A stretch of DNA of 64,000 bases. Origin: Sarcina sp034439435. Its GTDB lineage: Bacteria > Bacillota > Clostridia > Clostridiales > Clostridiaceae. Each line of letters starts with the position of its first letter. Within the stretch, counting starts at the first letter, position 1. A model generated the notes under the pieces. The model made no database searches. It was not told where the DNA came from and saw nothing but the letters and a program-made list of their open reading frames with translations. Position numbers and translations under genes: made by a program. The DNA is taken from the NCBI RefSeq assembly GCF_034439435.1, contig NZ_JAPCKJ010000001.1, positions 744,001-808,000 on the forward strand. The letters run 5' to 3'. Below are positions 27,834 through 35,429 of the stretch, one piece after another.

Positions 27834-28265
27834 TTATTTTAAAAGTTCTACTTCTTCATCTAAAGATATGATTCCACCTTTTAAAACTTTAGTAAAGACA
27901 CCATATGCTGGCATTATACATCTTCCTACTTGATAATATATAGCACATTTATCGTGGCATTTTTTCCCAATTTGAGTTACTTCTAAAATAACATCACCAA
28001 TTTTTATTTTTTGCCCTATAGGAAGTTTATTTAATTCTATTCCATCTACCACTAAGTTTTCTCCAAAAGCTCCGAAATCTACATTTCCTCCATCTGCTCT
28101 GAAGTCCTCTATTTTTTCAAAAGCTAATAAACTTACTTGTCTATGCCACTTTCCTGCATGAGCATCTCCTTTAATTCCGAAATCCTCTATGAATTCAGCT
28201 TCCTCAACTTGAAATTTAGCTGTTCCTTTCTTTTCACTTATACAAATAGCTCTTACCTTGCTCAT
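27834..28265 (-). CDS. MOSC domain protein
   Basis: 143 aa stand-alone MOSC (Moco sulfurase C-terminal) domain. Motifs GIKGDAHAGKWHRQVSLLA and FGAFGENLVV are typical, and the conserved cysteine is in GKKCHDKCAIY. MOSC proteins are proposed to carry sulfur or bind Moco. Its RBS AGGAGG lies next to the moaA stop (3 bases apart), so it is the last gene of the Moco operon. Some clostridial MOSC proteins are fused to MogA; this one is not. Confidence 0.9.
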   Translation of the reverse strand: MSKVRAICISEKKGTAKFQVEEAEFIEDFGIKGDAHAGKWHRQVSLLAFEKIEDFRADGGNVDFGAFGENLVVDGIELNKLPIGQKIKIGDVILEVTQIGKKCHDKCAIYYQVGRCIMPAYGVFTKVLKGGIISLDEEVELLK

Positions 28266-28268
28266 GTC

Positions 28269-29240
28269 TTATCCTCCTATTTCATACATAAATCTTTTAT
28301 CTTCATCTTTTTCTTTCACTTTAAAATTATGTTTCTCTGGCTTGTCATAAATACTTTTTTCGATTATTTCTCTAAGCTCTTCATCACTTATTCCGGCTCT
28401 AATCTTATCCTTTAAGTTAACCCCATATTTCCAATGAAGACATTGCTTCATAAAACCCTCTGGTGTAACTCTTATTCTATTACAATCTTCACAGAAACAG
28501 TCACTTATAGCACTTATAAAACCAACTTTTCCTTTAAATCCATTTATATTTATGTATTTAGCTGGCCCATTTCCTCTTAAAGTTTTCCCATTATCTAATA
28601 CTTCTTTTTCTTTTTTTATGATTTCTAAAACTTCTTTATTAGTAACTCCCTTAAACTTTTTACCTTCTCCAATAGGCATAAGTTCTATAAACCTAATATC
28701 TATAGGATCTTTTTCTGCTAGGTTTACTAAATCTAAAATCTCATCTTTATTAAAATCCTCTAATATAACAGTGTTTATCTTAACTTTAACATTATTTTCT
28801 AGGCATTTCTTTATTGAATATAGTACCTTATGTAAAGTTCCTACTCTTGTTATTTCATTAAATCTATTCTCTTTTAATGTATCTAAACTTATATTTACTC
28901 TTGTTAATCCATTTTCACTTAATTCTTTTACATTATCACCTAATAAAATCCCATTAGTAGTTAGGCAAATCTCTTCAATACCTGGCACTTTATTAATATT
29001 TTTAATTAAATCTACAATTCCTTCTCTCACAAGAGGTTCTCCCCCTGTAAGTCTTACCTTCTTTATTCCAAGAGCTGCACATTCCTTAACAATCCTTAGG
29101 ACCTCATCTAAAGTCATAAGCTTATTATTTTCGATGAAATTATTATGTTTCTCATCCATACAATAAGCACATCTTAAATTGCATTTATCAGTTAGAGAAA
29201 TCCTTAAATAATCAATTTCTCTTCCATACCTATCCCTCAC
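28269..29240 (-). CDS. moaA: GTP 3',8-cyclase MoaA
   Basis: Radical SAM enzyme for the first step of molybdopterin synthesis. The N-terminal CNLRCAYC provides the SAM cluster; the C-terminal second cluster is CFCEDCNRIRVTPEGFMKQC. RLTGGEPLVR is also present. 323 aa. Start GTG at 29240 with TAGGTGA upstream. The terminal GG needed for catalysis is intact (protein ends YEIGG). Confidence 0.96.
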   Translation of the reverse strand: MRDRYGREIDYLRISLTDKCNLRCAYCMDEKHNNFIENNKLMTLDEVLRIVKECAALGIKKVRLTGGEPLVREGIVDLIKNINKVPGIEEICLTTNGILLGDNVKELSENGLTRVNISLDTLKENRFNEITRVGTLHKVLYSIKKCLENNVKVKINTVILEDFNKDEILDLVNLAEKDPIDIRFIELMPIGEGKKFKGVTNKEVLEIIKKEKEVLDNGKTLRGNGPAKYININGFKGKVGFISAISDCFCEDCNRIRVTPEGFMKQCLHWKYGVNLKDKIRAGISDEELREIIEKSIYDKPEKHNFKVKEKDEDKRFMYEIGG

Positions 29241-29323
29241 TTTTTCACCTACTTTTTCTACATAATAAACTTGATTTTCTAAAAATCAATATTTTCCTAA
29301 AACAAAGCCTCTTTCTTAAATAA

Positions 29324-30337
29324 TTACTTTCCAAAAGAGCAATGTGGGAAAGTGCATACTGGACAGTTTAGGCAAAGTCCTCCATGTCCATACTCTGCAA
29401 TATCCCTTAAAGTTAATTTTTCATCTGCTAAAACTCTTGGAAGAACTAAATCTAAAGCTGTTCTTTTTGCATACATAGCACAGCTTGGAATTCCTATAAT
29501 AGGAACATCATTATAATATGCTAAAAGAAGCATTGCACCTGGTAGTACCGGTGAACCATATGTTACTAATTCTCCACCACATTCCTTTATAGCTGTTGGA
29601 GTTACATCATCAGGATCAACTGACATTCCACCTGTACAAAGTATAAGTTCAGCACCTTCATCTAATGCTTTTTTTATTTCCTCAATAATTCTCTCCTTAT
29701 GGTCTGGAAGAATAACTTGTCTTTCCATTTCTATATTAAACTCTTTAAGTTTATCCTTAAGAACAGGACCAAAGGCATCCTTTATTCTTCCACTATAAAC
29801 TTCATTCCCTGTAGTTATGGCAAAAGTCTTTTTCTTTTTTATATCCTTAACTTCTATAAGCTTATCTTTTATTAAATTTTCTGCTTCAATTATTTTCTTT
29901 TCATCTATAACAAGAGGAATTACTCTTGTAGCTCCTACCTTATCTCCTTTTTTAACTGGAAAGTTTCCATGTATTGTAGAAACTATTATTTCCCCTAACA
30001 TATTTAACTCTAATAATTTTTCTTTATCTATTTTTAAAAGCCCATCTTTATTAGCTATAAACTCTATTTTACCTTCCTTTATTTCTCCAAAACTTAATCC
30101 TTCTCCACAAACTAAGTCTTTTAATCTTTCAGCAGCCTCATTTTCATGAAGCATTCCTTCTTCTTTCTCCCATACGTAAATATGTTCTTTACCTATAGAT
30201 AAAAGTTTTTCTATATCTTCTTCTCTTATTACATGTCCCTTTTTAAAGGCTCTTCCTTTAAATTTACCTGGTATTATTTGAGTTACATCATGAGATAATA
30301 TTGTTCCAACTGCATCTTCAACTCTTATTTGTTTCAT
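29324..30337 (-). CDS. Molybdopterin-binding (MoeA/MogA-fold) protein with C-terminal Cys motif
   Basis: 337 aa. The MoCF-biosynthesis domain is C-terminal, with AITTGNEVYSGRIKDAFGP, LILCTGGMSVDPDDVTP and GSPVLPGAMLLLAY. The N-terminal region resembles an SAF/linker segment. The last 20 residues hold four cysteines (CLNCPVCTFPHC), suggesting a bound metal or Fe-S cluster, not usual in MoeA. Possibly a Mo-insertion or cofactor-handling protein serving the nitrate reductase. Lies between mobA and moaA. Confidence 0.82.
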   Translation of the reverse strand: MKQIRVEDAVGTILSHDVTQIIPGKFKGRAFKKGHVIREEDIEKLLSIGKEHIYVWEKEEGMLHENEAAERLKDLVCGEGLSFGEIKEGKIEFIANKDGLLKIDKEKLLELNMLGEIIVSTIHGNFPVKKGDKVGATRVIPLVIDEKKIIEAENLIKDKLIEVKDIKKKKTFAITTGNEVYSGRIKDAFGPVLKDKLKEFNIEMERQVILPDHKERIIEEIKKALDEGAELILCTGGMSVDPDDVTPTAIKECGGELVTYGSPVLPGAMLLLAYYNDVPIIGIPSCAMYAKRTALDLVLPRVLADEKLTLRDIAEYGHGGLCLNCPVCTFPHCSFGK

Positions 30338-30447
30338 AATTCTCTGTTATCCCCTATTATTTAAATCTCTTAGTAGCAAATATCTATTTAAATAGTTTGG
30401 ATAACAATCCACCTCCCCTTAATGTTCTTTATATAATAATAAATCTT

Positions 30448-31044
30448 TTACTCTTCTCTATTTTCTATTAATTTTTCATACTCTTCAACGGTATTTATAT
30501 TATAAAAATTCTTTTCTTTCTTGTCATTTATTTCTCTTAATGAAGAAAAATCATCAATTATTTTAGTATTAAAATTTAAGCAAGTTTTTATTAGCTTATT
30601 ATTATTTCTTAAAAGTTCTCTCTCCATAAGTTCTTTACAAGTTTTTTTGTATATAGCACAAAGTGGTTGGAGTTTCCCTTCCACCTTAGGAATTAAAACC
30701 TCATAGTCATCATTTATACTTCCTAAATAATTAACTACATTTTTATTTATAAAAGGCATGTCACAGGCAACAACCAAACAATAATCTGTTTTTATATAGT
30801 TTAAGGCTGAATGAATTCCACTTAATGGTCCCTGAGAAGGATATATATCCTTAATAACCTTAAGCCCTAAGCCTTTATAATCCTCCGGGCTGTTAGATAT
30901 TATGATTATTTCTTCATAATCACTTAAAGCATTAATTATTCTCTCTATAAAATAATTATTTTCATACTCTAAAAAAGCTTTATTTTTATAATTCATCCTA
31001 CTACTTTTTCCGCCTGCTAAAATAGCAGCAGTCTTTCTTATCAC
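30448..31044 (-). CDS. mobA: Molybdenum cofactor guanylyltransferase MobA
   Basis: Transfers GMP to Mo-molybdopterin to form the bis-MGD used by DMSO-reductase family enzymes. The N-terminal nucleotide motif is AAILAGGKSSRMNYKNKAF, followed by VVACDMPFI with the metal-binding Asp. The start is GTG at 31044 because AGGAGG is ten bases upstream; the upstream in-frame GTG at 31053 abuts the SD. 198 aa. Its product needs match the MGD enzyme encoded upstream. Confidence 0.93.
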   Translation of the reverse strand: MIRKTAAILAGGKSSRMNYKNKAFLEYENNYFIERIINALSDYEEIIIISNSPEDYKGLGLKVIKDIYPSQGPLSGIHSALNYIKTDYCLVVACDMPFINKNVVNYLGSINDDYEVLIPKVEGKLQPLCAIYKKTCKELMERELLRNNNKLIKTCLNFNTKIIDDFSSLREINDKKEKNFYNINTVEEYEKLIENREE

Positions 31045-31078
31045 CTTTAACACACCTCCTTAAATTATCACTTTCTAG

Positions 31079-31181
31079 TTCCGCTTTAAGCTAATATTGA
31101 TTTTTAGATAGAACTGTAAGACCATCTTAATGAGCAGTCAGGTCTGAAGGGCTAGCTAAAAAGCAACATTCACCTAAAACA
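31079..31181. repeat. Short copy of palindromic element family A
   Basis: Contains the left half (TTGATTTTTAGATAGAACTG, then GTAAGACCATCTTAATGAG) joined directly to the right half (AGGTCTGAAGGGCTAGCTAA). The central AGTATTGC hairpin is deleted. It lies inside the operon between moeA and mobA. Confidence 0.8.
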
Positions 31182-31190
31182 AAACATAAA

Positions 31191-32411
31191 CTATAATTTT
31201 ATTATGTTTACTGTTTCTCCAGCATTTAATCCTTCATTTCCAGCCTCAATTTCTATTAGGCAATTAGCATTTAAAAGGGAACTTAAAATTCCATTTCCAC
31301 TCTTAACCTGAGTTATGTAAACCTTACCTCCACTTTCATTATAAACTATATTTCCTCTTAAAAACCTTCTTTGTGGACTTTTCTTATTAAAAGAATCCAT
31401 TAAAACTCCCTTTTCTCTTTTAATACATACAGATTCTTCTTCTCCTTCTAATTTCTTAAGAACTGGTTTTCCTAATAGTTCAAAGGTTGTTAAGGCTGCA
31501 TTTGGATTTCCTGAAAGGCTTATTAAAAGCTTATCTCCTCTTTTACTACAAACAACAGCAGAACCTGGTTTTATTTTTATCTTCCAAAATAATTTTTCAA
31601 AACCTAAATTCTCAGCGACATCTTGCATAAGGTCCTTATCTCCAACTGAGGCACCTCCAGTGGTGAAAACCACATCAGCTTCCTGAAAAGCTTCTTCTAT
31701 TGCCTTTCCTATGTCTTGAATATCATCTCCAACATGCTCCATTAATAAAACATCATATCCTAGTTCTTCTATTCTTCCACTTAAACTATATAAATTGCTG
31801 TCATATATTTTTCCAGCTTTTAAAAGGCAATGTATATCACACACTTCATCACCAGTACTTACTATAGAAACTTTTGGCTTTCTATATACATGAACATTAG
31901 TTATTCCTGAACTTGCCATTATACCCAAATCAGCATAATCAAGCCTTTTTCCTTTATCAATTAAAAGCTCTCCTTCTCTTATATCCTCTCCCATAAAGGA
32001 GATATTTTCACATACCTTCATCTCTTTAAATATTTTAACTAGATTCCCATTTCTATACGTTTCTTCTTGTTTTAAAACACAATCTGCTCCCATAGGAATT
32101 GGAGCTCCCGTCATAATTCTAGCGGCTTCACCTTTTCTAATTTCTCTTTTAGGCCACATTCCCGCAAATATCTCATCTACTATTCTAAGTTCTATAGGAT
32201 TTTCTCTTGATGCTCCCTTAGAATCTTCTGATTTAAAAGCATACCCATCAAAAACTGATTTATTAAAGGGAGGATTATTAATCTTCGATTTAACATCACT
32301 ATATAAAACTCTCTTTAAAGAATTCTTTATACTAACAACCTCACTTTTTAAAGCCTTAGTATGCTTATTTAATGTTTCAAGAGCTTCTTCTAAAGCTATA
32401 AATTTTTCCAA
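31191..32411 (-). CDS. moeA: Molybdopterin molybdenumtransferase MoeA
   Basis: Inserts molybdate into adenylated molybdopterin. 406 aa. Domain order is MoeA N-terminal (PFNKSVFDGYAFKSED, IMTGAPIPMGADCVL), MoCF domain (VSIVSTGDEVC, VVFTTGGASVGDKDLM, LSGNPNAALTTFELLG) and the C-terminal beta barrel (FLRGNI). Start TTG at 32411: ATG and GTG just upstream are out of frame and GGGATGG serves as SD. It is preceded by a terminator and a Moco riboswitch. Confidence 0.95.
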   Translation of the reverse strand: MEKFIALEEALETLNKHTKALKSEVVSIKNSLKRVLYSDVKSKINNPPFNKSVFDGYAFKSEDSKGASRENPIELRIVDEIFAGMWPKREIRKGEAARIMTGAPIPMGADCVLKQEETYRNGNLVKIFKEMKVCENISFMGEDIREGELLIDKGKRLDYADLGIMASSGITNVHVYRKPKVSIVSTGDEVCDIHCLLKAGKIYDSNLYSLSGRIEELGYDVLLMEHVGDDIQDIGKAIEEAFQEADVVFTTGGASVGDKDLMQDVAENLGFEKLFWKIKIKPGSAVVCSKRGDKLLISLSGNPNAALTTFELLGKPVLKKLEGEEESVCIKREKGVLMDSFNKKSPQRRFLRGNIVYNESGGKVYITQVKSGNGILSSLLNANCLIEIEAGNEGLNAGETVNIIKL

Positions 32412-32437
32412 AATATCACCATCCCTTTAAAAATAAA

Positions 32438-32480
32438 AATGCTTATTATCTTTGTTATAGTAACAAGAATAATAAGCATT
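32438..32480 (-). terminator. Leader terminator/attenuator upstream of moeA
   Basis: Minus strand AATGCTTATTAT pairs perfectly with ATAATAAGCATT, with TTGTTA/TAACAA inside, then UUUUUAUUUUU. It ends 27 bases before the moeA start, in the untranslated leader, so it can act as an attenuator for the whole moeA-mobA-moaA transcript. Confidence 0.85.
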
Positions 32481-32740
32481 AAATAGTCTTCTTTAGACTA
32501 TAATATTAAAACTTTAGAAAACATAATAACAAATAAAATTTTCAAAATTAAGTGGTCTTTGTTTATTAATTAAAGAATTAAAATGTTATTTTAGTTTTAT
32601 TAGCAAGGTTTATTTGTAATCATTCTTTAATCATAAACAGTTAAATCCTTCACCAAATAATATAATTATTAATACAGTGAATTTTTAAGCTCCTTACTTT
32701 GCAAATTTTATGCACGCTTTTTAGTTTCAAAGTTTTGCTT

Positions 32741-32957
32741 ATTCTCCTTCCCAAAGTACGTGGAGGCAAAGTTTTTTCAAACCCTACCCTGTGGATTACT
32801 AAAACTAAATTTTATAATAAAACAAAATTATTATAATTATTTTTCTTATATGTAAGTGAAATCAAATTACTTAATAAACATATAAAGCTCTAATATTTTA
32901 GTAATCCAGGCTTAGAAATCATAGGTATTTTCCCTTAGACTTATAAGCTTGGAGAAT
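32741..32957 (-). promoter_or_regulatory. Moco (molybdenum cofactor) riboswitch
   Basis: P1 is ATTCTCC/GGAGAAT (32951-32957 with 32741-32747). An exact 12-bp helix GGATTACTAAAA/TTTTAGTAATCC closes a long variable arm (32793-32907). The 3' part CAGGGTAGGG...CTTTGCCTCC...GGGAAGG follows the order seen in the E. coli moaA Moco RNA (CAGGGCGAAGG...CTTCGCCTCC...GGAAAGG). It lies in the 627-base gap between mobB and moeA. Confidence 0.85.
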
Positions 32958-32995
32958 TAAGTTAGGTTTTAATATGATATTTCTACCTAACTTAA
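32957..32995. other. 10-bp inverted repeat adjoining the Moco riboswitch
   Basis: TTAAGTTAGG and CCTAACTTAA are exact complements with a 19-base loop, between the mobB stop and the riboswitch P1. There is no U-run in the minus direction. It may stabilise or separate the mobB 3' end. Confidence 0.5.
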
Positions 32996-33038
32996 TTTAA
33001 TATTTTATATATAAGATATGTCTTTTAATACCTCTATT

Positions 33039-33527
33039 TTAATCAAAATCTTCAGTTACAAGATTTGCAATTTCTTCATAGTCATTTAAATTAACAACTT
33101 TAACTCCATCTAATGATAATGGAACATCACTAGCAACTCCTATAAGTTTTTCCTTTGGAGTTATTATCTCAGTGCTAATCCCTTGTCTATATACTTCAAG
33201 CTTTTTATAATGACTATTTTTATAACCTTCTATTATTATAAAGTCAAAATCTTCAACTTGCCTTATAAGCTCTTCTAAAGGAATTTCTTCCTCTAATTCT
33301 CTTATTAAAGCCATTCTTTTCTTAGAGGAAATTATAACTGCCTCCGCTCCTGCTTTTCTATGACGCCAAGTATCTTTTCCTTCTTTATCTATATCAAATC
33401 CATGGACATCATGTTTTATGGTAGCGACACTCTTTCCTCTTTTTTTAAGTTCTTTTATAAGCCCTTCTATTAAAACAGTTTTTCCTGTATTAGAGCAACT
33501 TGCAACCACATTAATAATTTTAGCCAA
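33039..33527 (-). CDS. mobB: Molybdopterin-guanine dinucleotide biosynthesis protein MobB
   Basis: P-loop GTP-binding partner of MobA. VVASCSNTGKTVLIEGLI near residue 10 is the phosphate loop, followed by SVATIKHDVHGFDIDKEGKDTWRHRKAGA, the MobB signature. 162 aa. It is the last gene before the riboswitch; the repeat at 33609 lies between it and the oxidoreductase gene. Confidence 0.93.
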   Translation of the reverse strand: MAKIINVVASCSNTGKTVLIEGLIKELKKRGKSVATIKHDVHGFDIDKEGKDTWRHRKAGAEAVIISSKKRMALIRELEEEIPLEELIRQVEDFDFIIIEGYKNSHYKKLEVYRQGISTEIITPKEKLIGVASDVPLSLDGVKVVNLNDYEEIANLVTEDFD

Positions 33528-33608
33528 AGCTCTAACCTCCTCCTAACAAAGCTTATATAAAAGATTATATAAACCATATTTACTTAATAGAATTATAGCT
33601 CTTTTTTT

Positions 33609-33762
33609 CTGTTTTAAGCTATTGTTGATTTTTAGATAGAACTGTAAGACCATCTTAATGAGTAACTAGTATTGCATTATTCTGGAGTAGATGATAGCAA
33701 TACTTTGCGATATTAAGCTAGGTCTGAAAGTCTAGCTAAAAATCAACCCATGCTAAAACAGA
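33609..33762. repeat. Full copy of palindromic element family A (154 bp)
   Basis: Outer inverted ends CTGTTTTAAGC/GCTAAAACAG, then TTGATTTTTAG/CTAAAAATCAA, then AGACCATCTTAAT/ATTAAGCTAGGTCT, then a centre AGTATTGC/GCAATACT. The whole element can fold as one long imperfect hairpin. It lies inside the nar-mob operon with no ORF. Confidence 0.85.
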
Positions 33763-33778
33763 GCTCTACTTTTAGCCA

Positions 33779-35002
33779 CTAGTAAGTGTATTCTAAGTTT
33801 TCTTTTATGTTGAAGAAGTCTGCATAATCAACTTCAAATAATGGCTTTTTAACTCTTGAAACATTTATCTTTTCTTTTATAAGTTGAGTTAAAACTCCAG
33901 CGTAAGATAAATCTCCTTGAATTATTGCTCCATATATCTTTCCATCTTTATGAATTATCTTCTTATAGTTTTCTCCATCAATCTCTATTTCTTCTACATA
34001 AGAATCATCTGGAGAATTTACATTTCCTAAAGACATTGTTGTAAGACCTAGGAAGTTCATTGTATTTTTGCTACCAAAGAAATCTTCCATGAATATCTCA
34101 TTTCCAGTCATATTATTAGCAGCTATTATACCTTCTTTTACTGCTGTTGGCCATATTGGATTTCTTCCTGTAATATCTCCTGCACCATAAACGTCTCTTG
34201 TGTTAGTTTCACCTTTTTCGTTTATTATTAAACCAAACTTATCAGTTTCAACTCCACTATCCTTTAAGAAGGCTACATTTGATCTTACTCCAGTAGCAAC
34301 TATTATAAGTTCACAAGGAATTTCTTCTCCTGTATTTATAAGTAATGCTTTTGGATTATTGTTTTCATCAACAATAACTTTTTCCGCTCTAACACCAAGT
34401 TTTAAGCTTACTCCTGCCTTTTCAAATCTCTCTTCATACTTTGAAGAAGCATATTTATCAAGTTGTATAGGAAGAACTCTATCACCCATTTCAACTAAAG
34501 TAACATTTAGTCCTTTTCCTACAAGGCCAGCAATAGCATCTATTCCTACAAGCCCTGCTCCTAAAACAACTACATTTTTAACCTTTTCTGCCTCTTCTTT
34601 TATTTTGATAGCATCATCTAAATTTCTTAATCCAACTACATTATTAGCTCCTCTTAAATTCTCTATAGGAGGAATAAATGCTGAAGCTCCTGTAGCTAAT
34701 AATACTTTATCAAATTTAACTTCTTCTCCATTTGAAAGAGTTAAAATATGTGCCATCGGGTCTATTGAAGTAACCTCAAGACCTTTTTTCCATTCTATAT
34801 TATATTTTTCAAAAAAGTTTTTGTCTGTGAAATCTAAAGCTTCAACATCTCTATGTCCGCTTATATAATGATGTAATATACATCTTGAATATACATTTTC
34901 ATCTTTTGATATTAATATTATTTCCGCATCCTTATCTATTTCTCTAAGAGTTTTTGCTCCACTTATTCCAGCGGCTGATGCACCTACAACAACATATCTC
35001 AT
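33779..35002 (-). CDS. NAD(P)H/FAD-dependent oxidoreductase, probable nitrate reductase electron donor
   Basis: 407 aa pyridine nucleotide-disulfide oxidoreductase (rubredoxin/nitrite reductase NirB-like fold). N-terminal FAD site VVVGASAAGISGAKTL, NADH site VVVLGAGLVGIDAIAGL, and the second FAD motif TRDVYGAGDITG. The family C-terminal domain is present. It is separated from the four-cluster ferredoxin gene by one base, so NADH to ferredoxin to nitrate reductase transfer is the likely route; this is inference. Confidence 0.87.
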   Translation of the reverse strand: MRYVVVGASAAGISGAKTLREIDKDAEIILISKDENVYSRCILHHYISGHRDVEALDFTDKNFFEKYNIEWKKGLEVTSIDPMAHILTLSNGEEVKFDKVLLATGASAFIPPIENLRGANNVVGLRNLDDAIKIKEEAEKVKNVVVLGAGLVGIDAIAGLVGKGLNVTLVEMGDRVLPIQLDKYASSKYEERFEKAGVSLKLGVRAEKVIVDENNNPKALLINTGEEIPCELIIVATGVRSNVAFLKDSGVETDKFGLIINEKGETNTRDVYGAGDITGRNPIWPTAVKEGIIAANNMTGNEIFMEDFFGSKNTMNFLGLTTMSLGNVNSPDDSYVEEIEIDGENYKKIIHKDGKIYGAIIQGDLSYAGVLTQLIKEKINVSRVKKPLFEVDYADFFNIKENLEYTY

Positions 35003-35003
35003 A

Positions 35004-35417
35004 TTATTCTTCTACCTCCTCTAAAGTTATTGCTCCCATTGGACATTTTGCAACGCATTGAGGAGTTCCTTCTGGTGTATTTGCACACATATCACATTTC
35101 ATTATATATTTATTCATTTCATGCTCAGCTTTTAAAACACCATAAGGGCATGCCATTACACACATAAAGCAACTTGCACATCTTGACTTATCATAAGTTA
35201 CAAAACCAGTCTCATTATCTTTTTTCATTGCTCCACTCATACAAGTATAAACACATTCTGGTCTATCACAGTGTCTACAGAAAATAGGAGTATATTTACC
35301 TTCACTTGTTATAGCTATTCTACTTCTTGTGTCCTCTGAATCATGTGCAACTATACAAGCAGTTGTACATGTTAAACATCCTACACATTTATCTCTATCT
35401 ATTTTTATTCTTTTCAC
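35004..35417 (-). CDS. Four-cluster 4Fe-4S ferredoxin subunit
   Basis: 137 aa electron-transfer subunit of the DmsB/HycB type. Four cysteine groups are visible: CVGCLTCTTAC, CRHCDRPECVYTC, CASCFMCVMAC and CDMCANTPEGTPQCVAKC, enough for four [4Fe-4S] clusters. No signal peptide, so cytoplasmic. It lies 12 bases after the catalytic subunit gene and immediately before the FAD oxidoreductase. Confidence 0.92.
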   Translation of the reverse strand: MKRIKIDRDKCVGCLTCTTACIVAHDSEDTRSRIAITSEGKYTPIFCRHCDRPECVYTCMSGAMKKDNETGFVTYDKSRCASCFMCVMACPYGVLKAEHEMNKYIMKCDMCANTPEGTPQCVAKCPMGAITLEEVEE

Positions 35418-35429
35418 AGTAAATCCCTC

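Noticed and set aside
28552..29166. 204-codon plus-strand frame opposite moaA
   Set aside because: Shadow of moaA; no RBS and no recognisable domain.
34200..34868. 222-codon plus-strand frame opposite the FAD oxidoreductase
   Set aside because: Shadow of a conserved flavoprotein; Ser/Thr/Pro-rich translation typical of antisense frames in AT-rich genomes.
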